64,000 bases of DNA from Symbiodinium sp. CCMP2592 (GCA_905221615.1 CAJNDT010003190.1:496001-560000), one strand, 5' to 3'. Shown: positions 10,852 to 21,887, numbered from the stretch's first letter. Notes: generated from the letters alone by a model not told the origin. Program-made: numbers and translations.

Positions 10852-11002
10852 TATTACATCTTCCGGCAATTCTGGGTCTCAACATTGCGAAACCATCAAC
10901 GGAACAAACACCCGGGAAGCCTAGAGCCCACGAACCCAAGGTTCATGGCTCAAGAGTGTGGCTGCGGAGTGCTGTGGGTTTGTTCCAGCTTTAGGTAGTA
11001 TT

Positions 11003-11104
11003 ATTAGGGAGACCCCCAAAAGGGTACCCCTTCTGAACCCTACGTCTGGCTCTCTTAAAAGGGGCCTTATTAAGAGGGTCTATATCCCCAAGGGTCCCTC
11101 TAAT
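11003..11104. mobile_element. Foldback element, single-copy family with ATTAGGGAGACCC ends
   Basis: ATTAGGGAGACCCCCAAAAGG-like left arm (11003 on) and a right arm ending CCCCAAGGGTCCCTCTAAT. Interior CTCTTAAAAGGGGCCTTATT. Arms are less perfect than in families A-E. Confidence 0.55.
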
Positions 11105-11196
11105 CCTAACTCCCACGCTTGGGTCTTCTTGCTTTCCGGTTGGGCATTGAGGGTTTAGCGCTCATCTTGCCTGTCGTGACATATTCCTTAAAAGCT

Positions 11197-11280
11197 GCCC
11201 CCACCCTGAATAGTGACTATAAGGATTATATTAGGGCCCTATTATATTCCTATTATACCCACTACTACAGGGTGGGGGCC
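11197..11280. mobile_element. Foldback element, single-copy family with GCCCCCACCCTG arms
   Basis: GCCCCCACCCTGAATAGTGA pairs with ACTACTACAGGGTGGGGGCC. The interior is AT-rich with TATTAGGGCCCTATTATA. Confidence 0.62.
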
Positions 11281-11487
11281 CCTTCTAACATATTCCTCCC
11301 TGCTGGACTTTCGTAGTCGCTGTAATACCCCTTGTCCGGACGATAGTTACATGAGTATTGAACAAGATGACAACTAGTCTTTGCCCCCCCATCTTGCATG
11401 CTCTGCATACAACGAGGCCTCCATGAGTGAGCTTAGGCCTTGGGATAATCACGAGTCGGGGACCGGCGCGTTGGTTTCGGAGATATG

Positions 11488-11591
11488 TGGGTGGTTGTCA
11501 AACTTAAGGTCCTTTTTTGGGTACCCTAAGTATTAGGTGCCGTATTATAATGGGGACCCTCAAAAGGGACCATAAATTTGACAACCACCCA
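11488..11591. mobile_element. Foldback element, family G (copy 1)
   Basis: TGGGTGGTTGTCAAACTTAA at the left and AAATTTGACAACCACCCA at the right, with TG directly outside both ends. The centre, TAAGTATTAGGTGCCGTATT, resembles the family A centre. Confidence 0.88.
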
Positions 11592-11841
11592 TGTAGCATT
11601 CTGGTTTGGGTTTAGGGGTCGGATTCTCTGGATCGGAATTAGGATTCTAGAGTAATTAAGTGTGTTGAGTGAAGGGCCATAGGATAACCGGGGTTCATGT
11701 TTGTGTCTTGGGTTGTGGGTTCGGGATTTAACCCAAAGCGTGTTTAGCTGATGATTTCAAACTGTGTTAATTTATTGACCAAGATTTGTTGCTGCAGGAT
11801 TTCGCTTGCTCTAAAGCTTGAATTGACCCCGACCTTCATTC

Positions 11842-11942
11842 CCCCTAAACCCTAAAACCCTGAACCCAACCTTAAACCGAAAGCGTAAATCTTGAAAACC
11901 CTAAACCCTAAAACCCTAAAGCCCTAAACCCTGAACCCCAGG
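11842..11942 (-). repeat. CCCTAAA telomere-like tract
   Basis: CCCTAAAACCCTGAACCC-type units, about ten, with substitutions. Confidence 0.85.
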
Positions 11943-12054
11943 TCTTGATGAAGATCGACGGCCGTACCATTTCGGACGACGGTCAGATCGAACTTCGAGG
12001 GCACGAGCTGATACAGCACAGGCCCAGGGGTAGAGGGGGTGGAGGAGGGAGAGT

Positions 12055-12210
12055 TATGGGTTTAAGGGTTTAAAGTTTAAGGTTTAGGGTTTAAGGTTTA
12101 GGGTTTAAGGTTTAGGGTTTAAGGTTTAGGGTTCAAGGTTTAGGGTTCGGGGTTCAGGGTTGAGGATCTGGCGCTCAGGGTTTAGGGTTTGGGGTGTAGG
12201 GTCTAGCGGA
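12055..12210 (+). repeat. TTTAGGG telomere-like tract with alternating TTTAAGG units
   Basis: Alternating GGTTTAA and GGTTTAG units produce a homogenised 14-bp repeat (TTTAAGGTTTAGGG), followed by TTCAGGG and TTTGGGG variants up to family A copy 2. Confidence 0.9.
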
Positions 12211-12265
12211 CGCAGAGTTACAGCTAGAGCCCGTCATTGTGGTAGAAGGCAGCAGCCGGCTTACA

Positions 12266-12355
12266 TGGGAGTTTCCGAAAATAGGGGACCCTAATAGTAG
12301 GATCCTTATTATAGGAACCCCAAAATAAGGTACCCCTAATTTTCGGAAACTCCCA
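12266..12355. mobile_element. Foldback element, family A (copy 2)
   Basis: A clean 90-bp copy: TGGGAGTTTCCGAAAATAGG to ATTTTCGGAAACTCCCA, with CA on both sides. The centre AATAGTAGGATCCTTATTAT is the shared core. Confidence 0.92.
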
Positions 12356-12599
12356 CATTGAGCGTGGCGGAATAGGGTGTGAGTATCGGGTTTATGGGTT
12401 CGAGGTTTGGATCGTGGGCCTCGGATAGGCCCGTAATCATCAACCCCTAGCCTGGAATGCTTCAAGCGAAAACTCATGATCCTACGCCACCCCGATTTCC
12501 AAAACAATAAGAAAATCTACACTGTTCAACTACCTGCAGGCCTGCCCTAAACCCCAAACCTCTAACAAAGGGGCCTTAAGAGTTTGAAGTGAGTCTACT

Positions 12600-12664
12600 A
12601 TACTAATTATCAATAAGACAATACGGAACCCCCCAAATAGTATAGGTAATTGTAAAAGGTCCCT
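12600..12664. mobile_element. Partial family F foldback element
   Basis: Contains CTAATTATCAATAAGACAAT and GGAACCCCCCAAATAGTATA, which match family F in reverse orientation. One arm is lost. Confidence 0.5.
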
Positions 12665-13321
12665 ATTTTAACCCGCTAGCAGCACATTCAACACAGGACC
12701 TTGCTGAGACCAGGCTGCTCGATACTAGGCCTTGGCATCCACCCCAAGGCTTTGTTTGTACGGTGAGATGATTGCAATAACCCTAAGCCCTATAGGCCAT
12801 AAACAACAAACGCCAGGAAAAGCAAAACGCCTTCATGACGTGGTGGTCATCCGGTCTTGGGGATGTGCGTTGGGGATTCGTGTTTGGTTGAAGATCTAGA
12901 CCTGTCAGTTCCCTGGCCGCACCATCCTTCTGAGTTTCGGGTTGGCGTTTTCGGTTTAGGGCTGTTGAATTCGGGCGCAGTGTTTTGTGTTTAGGGCCAT
13001 TTAGGGCTTTGGAGTTTTCATTTCTAAGTTTTTTGGTGCTAGAGTTTGGGGTTTGCAGCATTGGAGTTTGGGGTTTATGCTTTGGGTTTTGGGTTATGGT
13101 GGGCTCTGGGGTTTAGGGTCAGTCCTGAGGTACCTGCTGCGGAACAAGGGCATTGGTGACAAGACCACCTTCACCGTCTTCAGGGATGGACAGAAGGCAC
13201 GCTTAAGCAGAGCATCCTAAATCCTGAACCGGAATGCTGCTTTGAGCTAGGAACGATTTCCGGCATGCAGATGTCCATGTGTTTACTTATTACTTTCTGG
13301 GCAGCTACAACAATTATGAAG

Positions 13322-13348
13322 GGCCCTAAACCCTAAACCCTAAACCCT
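13322..13348 (-). repeat. Short perfect CCCTAAA run
   Basis: Nearly four consecutive exact CCCTAAA units. Confidence 0.9.
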
Positions 13349-13455
13349 GGTGTCTTTAGAGTTTAGGCTTCAGTTTTCTGAGAGCTGGAGCCGGGTCGAC
13401 TTTGGCGTCAGGGTCTAGGGCTTCCAGGTACACCCGAAACCCAAAGCCCTACCTT

Positions 13456-13537
13456 AACCCTGAATAACCTACCTTTTTCGGGTTCCTTAATATGACTTCC
13501 TTATAAAAGTCCTTAGAAAGGTAGGTTATTCCGGGTT
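13456..13537. mobile_element. Foldback element, family K (copy 1)
   Basis: AACCCTGAATAACCTACCTTT and GAAAGGTAGGTTATTCCGGGTT-type arms around TTCCTTAATATGACTTCC. A second, less symmetrical copy is at 38,240. Confidence 0.72.
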
Positions 13538-13679
13538 CAGGTAAACCCCAAACCCCAAACCGTTAACCCTAAGTTCAGGAATGTTGTGTAAATCGTGCTC
13601 CGGATCTGTTTCGGGAATTTTTGAATTCCTGCTTTACAAGGGTCCTGCTATGGTTCAGAGGACGATGAGGGTTCTGATA

Positions 13680-13789
13680 CCCCAAGGGTCCAAGTACCCA
13701 ATAATCATATACTCCCCCAAATCCTAACCTACATAACTACTATCCTAAAACCGAGTATCTAATTATTGGGTCCTTTGGACCCTTGGGGG
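13680..13789. mobile_element. Foldback element, family J (copy 1)
   Basis: CCCCAAGGGTCCAAGTACCC and the complementary TTTGGACCCTTGGGG, with CAATAATCAT and AATTATTGGG extending the arms. GATA precedes and follows the element, which could be a 4-bp duplication or chance. Confidence 0.72.
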
Positions 13790-14529
13790 ATAGGGTCGTA
13801 CGGGATTCACGGGGCATTACAAGGTTGCTGCAAGCCCTTGAACTCTTAACCTAAAGTGTTCGGGATCAGTTCTTGCGCGTGGAGCCTTCCGGGTAGCATT
13901 GCGTCTTCGGGGTTTTGGGGGTTCGAATTTAACTTTTGGGTTGGACTGGGTTTAGGATTTGGGACCTAGGGCTTAGCGTGTAAAGTTCTTCCAGAACCTC
14001 CGGCACCCTTAGAAGCACCGTTAAAAGAATCCTTGGCCGAGTCCTTTATGGAAGCCCTTAAAGGAACCCTTACTAGGTCATGCTATGTTTTAATTAAATT
14101 GAAACCCTTGTGTGACTACAGTATAACATACCTCAAATCCTGTTCAAAGCATGAAGACCCGCGGGAGAATTTGAACAGTAGATCCCCCAATGAGCCCTAA
14201 TCAGTTTAACTATACTGCTAATGGGTGCTTTATTGTAACCCACTTAATGCAGATTTGTTTTGATCCTCCCCGGGGCGTGGGAAGGCCCTGTTTCGGAACA
14301 GCTTATTTTTCTGCGGCCAGGTCGAGTGCCCTCCGGTAGAGCTCAAGGATTTGCCACCGGTGTGTCCCAGGCAGGACCGCTAACAGAATTTAGGGTTCAG
14401 GGTTTACAGTTTAGGGGCATTGGGTTTCGGGTTTAGGAACTTGGATAATTAGCAATACTGTTCTTAACGGTTCCCGAATGCGAAAAACGTCTTCGACAAC
14501 TGGTATGTAGGCCCCTGTTTGGCGTCATG

Positions 14530-15350
14530 GGTCTAGGATGTACTGCAGGGCTTCGGCCTGGCTGCCGATGCCACGACCCAGCTGCATATTCTGCAATGGA
14601 GCATTGTCACAAGCCCTAAACCCTACACGCGAAGCCCTAAACCCTAAAACCCGAAACCCCCATGTGCTATTGACAAGGTGCCATCAGTGGATTATCCCAG
14701 GGCTTCTCAGGCTAGCGAACTCGCTGCCAGCTGGCTTCCATGGGCTCCAGGCGAACCAAAGGTTCCATTAGGAATTGAAGATGCCAAGAGCGGGTCAGCG
14801 AAAGTTCTGCGCGCATATGAGCTCAGCCATCTGCTACTGCCGCTTCCATGGTTCTCGTTCAGGTGTCTGGGACCAATTCCGAACGATTGCGGCCAAATTC
14901 GGACATACACCGACTTGCAAGGTGAAGCGTCGCACTGGGGTGTGCCACGTTGTAACCCGAAGGGCAGCAGCATCAACATGAAAGCAGCAACAGATCCTGC
15001 GACCACAAGAACCTACTGTTTTGTAGTGTCCCAATACATGTTGTATTATGGTTTATTATCATGGCCTACAACTTTATTATCATGGCCTACAACTTGCATA
15101 GGTCGTGGTAGGTTGGAGTAGGTAGTAGCCACAGAACTAGACACGGCAATGATTATTGTATTGGTGAAGTATCGCTGCATAAGAAGACGAGCATCAACAA
15201 CTTCGGTAGCCCCGTTTTCGTGTAGATGGGTAACGAAATCAATTGTAATGGTGCTAGTACCAGGGCAGTACGACAGCGCAAGTCCTAGCGGCTGAACCGT
15301 AGTCATCGTTTTGTCATCTTCATTGTGGTCTGTTGTGGTCGCCTAATCCC
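14530..15350. other. Relatively unique stretch with overlapping open frames, no gene called
   Basis: Telomere-like repeats stop at about 14,660 and resume at about 15,340. Open frames overlap on both strands (the longest 147 codons on + from 14,678), so coding strand cannot be decided. A 21-bp duplication (ATCATGGCCTACAACTT) lies at 15,058-15,094. No conserved motif was recognised. It may hold a decayed gene. Confidence 0.3.
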
Positions 15351-15659
15351 TGAACCCTACACTCGGCCCTAAACCTCAAGCCTAACCTAGGGAATAGCGC
15401 TTGAGACTTCTGAAGGTTTCCCTTTAGCAGTGAGTATGGTAGCTTTGTAAAAAAAACCCTAAACGCTAAACCTGCTGTTCTGCCTCTCACTTTTTGGGGT
15501 GTAGCTGTCGAGTTCGAACTCCAGAGTCTAGAGACTTCACATGATGGGCCACGGTATGGGGTTTGGGGTTCAGGGCTTTTGCGGTTTAAGGGCTTAGGGT
15601 TTGGAGATTGTGGTTTTGGGTGTAGTAGGGTTTAGGGTTCAGGTTTCCACATGATGGGC

Positions 15660-16260
15660 CCTTCCATGACACTTTACTTTAACGCAGTGTTAAATAGAAT
15701 AGCAACTCGTAGGATGCAGGCCATTAGTGCCGTAATATGAGTCACTAGGTTGTGGAGTGATCGCTTCTGCGCTTCAGATGGCCTGATGTTGACTACCTGC
15801 CAGAGCCGTCGCCTCAGATGCACGTTGAGGCAGCAGTCGTGATGGAAGCTCGCGGCCGTATACTCTGAAGGAGCAAGGGCAACACAACGTCGCAACGGCG
15901 GAGACACTGCCCAACTCCTGCCAGACGCCCCACCGCCAACACCACCACCACTCCTGTCACCACCAACACCACGACCACCGCCACCAACTAGAACAACAAG
16001 CACACTAACACTGTAGTAACATCACCTCAAGCAAATGCAACAGCAGCAACAATGGCAGCAACAGTCCCAACACGACCAGCATCTGCAGCATCTAGGAAGA
16101 CCAACAGCATGCAGCACTCTTATCTGCGAGGCTGCTTTCGAGTTGTTGATGGGCTGCATCCATTGAACAGTAACTACCTAAAGAGGGTCAGCGCATCGGC
16201 CAGAAGTCTTTGTAGACAGTAGAACGTGACTAAGCCCCGAACTTGAGTCTTGTTTCCACG
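15660..16260. other. Unique stretch with CAC- and CAG-rich patches
   Basis: Between telomere-like tracts. It contains a CCACCACCA-rich patch at 15,930-15,990 and CAGCAGCAACA-type sequence at 16,040-16,110. Minus-strand frames are Gly-rich because of the CAC patch. No gene supported. Confidence 0.4.
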
Positions 16261-16914
16261 TCTTCAAGATATATTTCCTGGTTATTTACAATAGTAAATA
16301 GTAAAGCCTGTAAATCCGAATCCCTACGGTACCTAATCCCACAAACCCCTAAGCCCTAAACCTTGAGCCTAAATCCTAATCCTAATTCTTAAGGTACCTA
16401 ATCCCTAGGCCCTAAGGTACGTGATCCTCGGCGCATTGGCCTTGGTCCCTCTGGCGCAAGGCCATCACTGGTACAAGGCCGCTTCTTAGGGCTTTGGGTT
16501 TAGGGCCCTATATAAACCCTGAACACGGAACGCTACTGAAAGGATCATGCGGCCCAGATAAGGCACCTATATTCCTACTTGCCAAGTCCTATGACCCTCC
16601 AAGTATATCGAGCCGCGACGTTTCCATGCCCTGGGCCCTGCAAATCTTGAAGCAGAACCTCACAGCATAGGCTCTCTCCCCGCGATAAATCCGAAACCCT
16701 ACCACGTCAAGCCTAAACGTAAGCCACAAACCCCAACTCTCTCAAACCTAGATTGCCTTTATCTGAACCCGAACCTTAAAACTCACTCTTAAACTCTAAA
16801 CCCTAAACAACCTACCTCACGAAGACGGTCAAAGAGTTGAGAGTTTGTTCCCTTACTAGCAGGCCGAGACCCAGAGCACACACAAAATCCATACTCCATA
16901 GCCTGGACCAGAAT

Positions 16915-17029
16915 GTTTAGGGTTTAGGGTTTAGGGTTTATCGGGTTTATCGGGTTTATCGGGTTTATAGGGTTTATAGGGTTTATAGGGTTTATAGGGT
17001 TTATAGGGTTTAGGGTTTAGGGTTTTCCG
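16915..17029 (+). repeat. TTTAGGG array containing TTTATCGGG and TTTATAGGG variant blocks
   Basis: The order is TTTAGGG units, then about three 9-bp TTTATCGGG units, five TTTATAGGG units, then TTTAGGG again. Identical variants are clustered, so the array has grown by local duplication and not by end addition alone. A family A element abuts its 3' end. Confidence 0.93.
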
Positions 17030-17140
17030 AAGATAATGATAAGGGGTATCGTATGTTGGTGGGCTCTTTGTAATGAGGATCCTCCCATTTAGGTAATTAC
17101 TATATTAGGGACTAGGGTCCCCCATTTTCGGCAACTCCCA
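17030..17140. mobile_element. Family A foldback element fused to a TTTAGGG array
   Basis: The right arm is CCCATTTTCGGCAACTCCCA. The left arm lacks the TGGGAG end: TTTTCCGAAGATAATGATAA follows directly on the array. The centre contains GAGGATCCTCCCATTTAGG. Confidence 0.65.
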
Positions 17141-17247
17141 TATAGCTTCAGTTGTTGTTCATGTAAGACCCAAGAGAACATTGAAACTAATACGTGTATG
17201 ATAGTTCTAAGCGGTGTATAGCAGAAGGCTTGGCTGTCGGTGTTAAT

Positions 17248-17356
17248 CCCAGACCTTCCAAAATCCCTTAATTACGGAATATACCTTAAATCATATTAAG
17301 GATCCTACTATAATTTACGGGATATTCCTTAATTAAGGGATTTTGGAAGGTCTGGG
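17248..17356. mobile_element. Foldback element, family E (copy 2)
   Basis: CCCAGACCTTCCAAAATCCC to GGGATTTTGGAAGGTCTGGG, with AT on both sides. The core TCATATTAAGGATCCTACTA is the same sequence that is tandemly amplified at 19.64-20.33 kb. Confidence 0.85.
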
Positions 17357-17656
17357 ATCTAACGGTCTAGGGTTTGGGGTTTTGGGTTAAGCGTTTGGGC
17401 TCAGTTTTTGGCCTGCGGATCCGAAAACCCCGACTGCTTTGGGCTGAGACACCATAGCAAAGGGGTCACAACTGAGAACCTGCCGTTTTGTGGGATTTGC
17501 GGGTAGCGGTTAAGGCCTTTTCTATTAGCTCTATCTTAGAAAGTTTGAACCTTTGGGGAAGAGGGTAATTTGGAGGCCAGAACAACCAGTATGATTTTCC
17601 TGGCCTAGACCCGAAGCAATCATCCGGGCCTGCCAACCTGTTGAGGCCCCTATAGC

Positions 17657-17777
17657 CCAGGGACTTCAAGATCCCTTAATTGAGGCATATACCTTAAATC
17701 ATATTAAGGATCCCACCTAAGGATCCTAACATACTTGGGGGTATACTCCTTAATTACGGGATATTGGAGTCTTTTGG
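17657..17777. mobile_element. Foldback element, family E (copy 3, imperfect)
   Basis: GGACTTCAAGATCCCTTAAT at the left and GGGATATTGGAGTCTTTTGG at the right. The core carries two GGATCC sites 15 bp apart, so a short core duplication has occurred here too. Confidence 0.75.
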
Positions 17778-17871
17778 AACGCCATTGCGGGAAGGCATGG
17801 GATTTTCTATGACTGGGTTCAGGGTTTAGACTTTGCAACCTGGAAAACTACTATGACTATATGGTGGTTTC

Positions 17872-17965
17872 CGAAAATAGGGGACCCTAATATAGTACCC
17901 TAAAGAGTAGTATCCTTATTATAAAGCCCCCACAATAAGGTACCCCAAATTTTCGGAAAGGCCCA
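17872..17965. mobile_element. Foldback element, family A (copy 4)
   Basis: TGGTGGTTTCCGAAAATAGG to ATTTTCGGAAAGGCCCA, flanked by TA on both sides. Note that the terminal changes are not complementary on the two arms. Confidence 0.85.
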
Positions 17966-18149
17966 TATGAGTCCGAACTTTCTTATGAGCCCAACTACGG
18001 AGCCTATACCCTAGTGGAGCTTCAGCCTCATACCCATCTGACCCTAGATCGGACGCCAGGAGTGCCCAGCTGAACTCAAGGCCACTATCGACCGCTGGAA
18101 CAAGAGGCCAGCCAAAGTGGGGCTTATAGCACAAAGGGTGTTGATTAAT

Positions 18150-18214
18150 GTATGTGTGTGCATGTGTGTGTGTGTGTGTGTGTGTCTGTGTGTGTCTGTG
18201 TGTCTGTGTGTTTT
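18150..18214 (+). repeat. TG dinucleotide microsatellite
   Basis: TGTGTG with interspersed TCTG and CATG. It explains the Cys/Val-rich and His/Thr-rich frames here. Confidence 0.93.
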
Positions 18215-18359
18215 TTTGGACATTCATGGATACGTACATACATACACATTTTTGCTTATACTTTCACAGGCTTATTTAATTCAAAAGATTGTTTGTTTAT
18301 GTATTAGTATGTATGGCTGTAAAGGCCTCCTTTAGAGCATTGGTTGGTGTGCATTGGGT

Positions 18360-19020
18360 TTTATCAGGGGGATACCGGTACTGACTCAGTAAACTATTGA
18401 GGATGCTTTATCAGCTACCGACATACTGCAGTGCAAAGTCGCGCAAGGTGAAGATTTCTACATCGGCATGGTTATCAAACTCTAAACCATCAGGTTTCTG
18501 GCTAACCTCAGGCAAGCCCGCCCAAAAAACATGGAAACCAATGGCCCCTAGACGCCCTAGACCTCAGAGCAAAGCCCCTCATATTTAAACAGAAGGAAAA
18601 TGGTTGCACTTACCGATTGGTCTGGTTGCAGCTCCCAAGCTCAGACCCCACCGTAGTCTGCACATTTGGCGACTTTGTTCATCTTGGCCCCGTTGTGCTG
18701 ATGCTGGTTACGTTTCACCCTTTCGGGCCTCCCCACCTGTCCAAATGCAATGCCAAACAAGTGCATTGTTGGCTTGCTGCCCGGTTTCGGTAGCCCGAAA
18801 GTGCGCATGCTGGCGATTGGGGGGCCATGTTTGCCCCCCCGATGGCCCTCAAGGTACAACCACAACATAAGCATGTCGGTCGGCTTTTCGGATCCTGGGA
18901 ACTCCAAAACCTGCAATACGTCCAACCAAGCAATGCTCCTCGACCCGCAACCTGCAGCGTCCTGATAAGCTGTGAGCCCTAAAGCCCACATCTTGAAGCC
19001 TGAAACGCGACCCCTTCAGC
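18360..19020. other. Unique stretch without a supported gene
   Basis: Few telomere-like units. Open frames up to 116 codons exist on both strands and overlap at 18,604-18,991, giving no strand preference and no recognised motif. Confidence 0.3.
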
Positions 19021-19387
19021 GTACCCCGACTTATGAAGGCCCCTGTATCACAGAACCCTTCAGAGGAACCCTTAAAGGAACCCTATTCTAATGACTGAGT
19101 CAGGCCCCGATATGGACCCAAAACCCAGAAACCCCAACGCCAAACTTGCAGGAGTTTAGGGTTTAAATTTTTAGGGGCATGGGGTTTAGGGTTTGGAGGT
19201 TGAGGGTTTAGGGTTAAGATAGTTACCTATAGTGTTTTGGGTGTTCCTTATCAAGAAAAGTATAACGGCCCCAAGCCCTAGTCTAATTGTTAAGGTCCCT
19301 ATGCTAAACTCAAACCCCAAAGCCCCTAAAGATCCATTTAAGGATCCCGTTCAAGGAACCCCTATTCTAGTGATTAGGGCCCCTATA

Positions 19388-19478
19388 CCCATAGACCCCA
19401 AAGTAGTTCGTTTTGAGGATTACCTAATAGGATTCTATATATGAACCCCCAAAAAGGAACTACTTTGGGGCCTTTGGG
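19388..19478. mobile_element. Foldback element, family D (copy 1)
   Basis: CCCATAGACCCCAAAGTAGT and CTACTTTGGGGCCTTTGGG, with TA at both ends (TA|CCC and GGG|TA). The centre is ATTACCTAATAGGATTCTAT. Confidence 0.85.
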
Positions 19479-19484
19479 TAGTTA

Positions 19485-19556
19485 CCCACCCTAAACCCTA
19501 AACCCTAAACCCCTAAACCCTAAACCCTAAACCCCTAAACCCTAAACCCCAAAACC
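19485..19556 (-). repeat. CCCTAAA array
   Basis: About ten near-perfect CCCTAAA/CCCCTAAA units directly after family D copy 1. Confidence 0.93.
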
Positions 19557-19637
19557 GTTTTGGGATCCGGTTGCAACAGGTGGCCAGGCGATCGGGACGG
19601 TCGCGCCAGCGGCTAAGAGGGCCTTGGAGTCCCAAAA

Positions 19638-20332
19638 TCTCCAATATCCCCTAATTACGGAATATTCCTTTAAAACATATTAAGGATCCTACTATAATTT
19701 AAGGTATGTTCCTTAAATCATATTAAGGATCCTACTATAATTTACGGAATATTCCTTAACTCATATTAAGGATCCTACTATAATTTACGGAATGTTCCTT
19801 AAATCATATTAAGGATCCTACTATAATTTACGGAATATTCCTTAAAACATATTAAGGATCCTACTATAATTTAAGGTATGTTCTTTAAATCATATTAAGG
19901 ATCCTACTATAATTTACGGAATATTCCTTAAATCATATTAAGGATCCTACTGTAATTCACGGAATGTTCCTTAAATCATATTACTATAATTTACGGAATA
20001 TTCCTTAAATCATATTAAGGATCCTACTATAATTTAAGGTATGTTCCTTAAATCATATTAAGGATCCTACTATAATTTACGGAATATTCCTTAAATCATA
20101 TTAAGGATCCTACTATAATTTACGGATTGTTCCTTAAATCATATTAAGGATCCTACCATAATTTACGGAATATTCCTTAAATCATATTAAGGATCCTACT
20201 ATAATTTACGGAATATTCCTTAAATCATATTAAGGATCCTACTATAATTTACGGAATATTCCTTAAATCATATTAAGGATCCTACTATAATTTAAGGTAT
20301 CTTCCTTGATTAAGGGGTATTGGAGTCTCTAG
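19638..20332. mobile_element. Family E foldback element with a 43-bp core amplified about 15-fold
   Basis: The ends are those of family E (CTCCAATATCCCCTAATTAC at the left, AAGGGGTATTGGAGTCTCT at the right). Between them, instead of one core, are about 15 head-to-tail units of 43 bp. Each unit contains ATTAAGGATCCTACTATAAT and an alternating GGAATATTCC or GGTATGTTCC block. One unit near 19,981 has lost the AAGGATCC part. Units with GTATGTTCC recur at intervals, hinting that some were copied in groups. Confidence 0.92.
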
Positions 20333-20369
20333 GGTCCCGGGTTTTGCTGGGATGAGGTCGGGTTCAGGA

Positions 20370-20520
20370 TTTAGCGACTGAAGGGTTCAGGGCTTAGGGG
20401 TTTGGGGATTTAGGGGTAAGGATTCAGGGGTTAGGGTTTAGGGGTTTAGGGAAATAAGGGTTTAGGGTGTAGGGTTTAGGGTTTAGGGGTTTAGGGCAAT
20501 AAGGGCTTTAAGGGCTGGTG
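20370..20520 (+). repeat. TTTAGGG telomere-like tract
   Basis: Mixed TTTAGGG, TTTAGGGG and TTCAGGG units directly after the amplified family E element. Confidence 0.88.
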
Positions 20521-20679
20521 GTGCTGAGGGTTCAGGCATTTGGGAAAGAGGGTCTGCTTTTTGGGGTTTCAAGGATTTCGGGTTCAGGTTTTAGGACCCA
20601 TATAATTAAAGACGCCAAGCATGCACTGGGTGTGCATCAGCGGTTTTTGTGAGGGCATGTAATGTGCCTGTGGAAGAAT

Positions 20680-20882
20680 CTTGAACCTCAAAGTTGGTTT
20701 CCCTTCGTTGTCAGATGGCGATTTGGCTTCAAACCTGTTTCCTCTTCGTCGTCGATCTGCGATTTCGTCAGGTTTCAGATCTCGATCTTGAACCTGAAAA
20801 CCGGTTTCCTCTTCGTCGTCAAAGGGCGATTTCGCTTAAAACCTGTTTCCCTGTTTTCGTCAAACGGTGATTTCACCTAGGC
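20680..20882 (+). repeat. ~43-bp degenerate minisatellite
   Basis: Four to five imperfect units with AACCTGTTTCCTCTTCGTCG and GGCGATTTCGCTT-like parts. One 72-codon frame is open across it but simply repeats the unit in different frames. Confidence 0.7.
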
Positions 20883-21075
20883 CTCTAGGCCTTGGGGTTC
20901 AAGCCTTGTGGTTTAGGCCTTATAGGGTTTGGGTCTTACGGTTTAGGCCTAGGCCTTTTTGTCTAGGCCTTAGGGTTTCGGCCTGACGGCGTAGGACTTT
21001 GGGTTTAGGCCTTAGGGTTCAGGCCTTTTTAGGGTTTAGGCCGCAGTTTAGGCCCTAGATTTTAGGCGTTGGGTT

Positions 21076-21191
21076 TAAACCCTAAACCCTAAACCCTAAA
21101 CCACCCTAAACCCTAAACCACCCTAAACCCTAAACCCTAAACCACCCTAAACTCTAGACCCTAAACCCTAAACCACCCTAAACCCTAAACC
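21076..21191 (-). repeat. CCCTAAA array with CCACCCTAAA junctions
   Basis: Groups of two or three CCCTAAA units separated by an extra CCA. The CCACCCTAAACCCTAAA block is repeated about five times, so groups have been duplicated together. Confidence 0.93.
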
Positions 21192-21299
21192 GTTCGGGTT
21201 CGGGCCTTAGGCCTTAGAGTTTAAGCCTCAGAGTTTAGGCCACAGTTTGGGCCCGACCAGGCCTTAGAGTTTAAGCCTTGGGGTGTAGGCCCTAGGGTT

Positions 21300-21402
21300 T
21301 ACACGGTTTAGGGTTTAGGGTTTTGGGTTTAGGGTTTAGGGTTTAGGGGTTTAGGGTTTAGGGTTTAGGGTTTTGGGTTTAGGGTTTAGGGTTTAGGGGT
21401 TA
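21300..21402 (+). repeat. TTTAGGG array
   Basis: About 13 units. A block containing one TTTTGGG and one TTTAGGGG variant occurs twice in the same order, which points to segmental duplication of the array. Confidence 0.93.
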
Positions 21403-21887
21403 GGCCTTGGGGTGTAAGCTGTAGGTTTTCGGCCTTAGTGTTTCGGCCTTAGGGTTTAGGCCTTCGGGTTTAGGCCTTAGGGTTTAGGCCTTATAGTGTT
21501 TCGGTGTAAGGTTTCGGATTTACGCCCTAGGGTCAAAAAGAAGTAACATGTTTCTTCATGTTGTGAGAATCTGTGGGTGGGCGGGATGATTTCCGATACC
21601 AAAGTAGCGAGCTCGACTACAGACTGCTCGAACTGGAGCCGCTGAGCCCTAAACCCTAAACCTTAAGCCCTGAACCCGTGAAAACCCTAAGTCCTAAACC
21701 CCGAACCTTAAACCCTAAACCTTGAGCCTTGAACCCATGAAAGCCCAAAGCCTCTAAGCCCCGAACCTTAAAACCCTAAACCCTTAGCCTCGGAAACCTT
21801 GAAGCCTCTAAACCTTAAACCATCCTACGCAGCAGCGACTCGCTGGCCTTGGAAGCCCACTCAGGCCCCCAGCATTAAGCCATAATC

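Larger units (their letters stand above)
20882..21540 (+). repeat. TTTAGGCCTTAGGG telomere-variant region
   Basis: A long tract in which TTTAGGG is combined with GGCCTTAGGG, giving a 14-15-bp unit. It encloses CCCTAAA arrays in the opposite orientation (21,076-21,191) and a TTTAGGG array (21,300-21,402). Confidence 0.88.
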
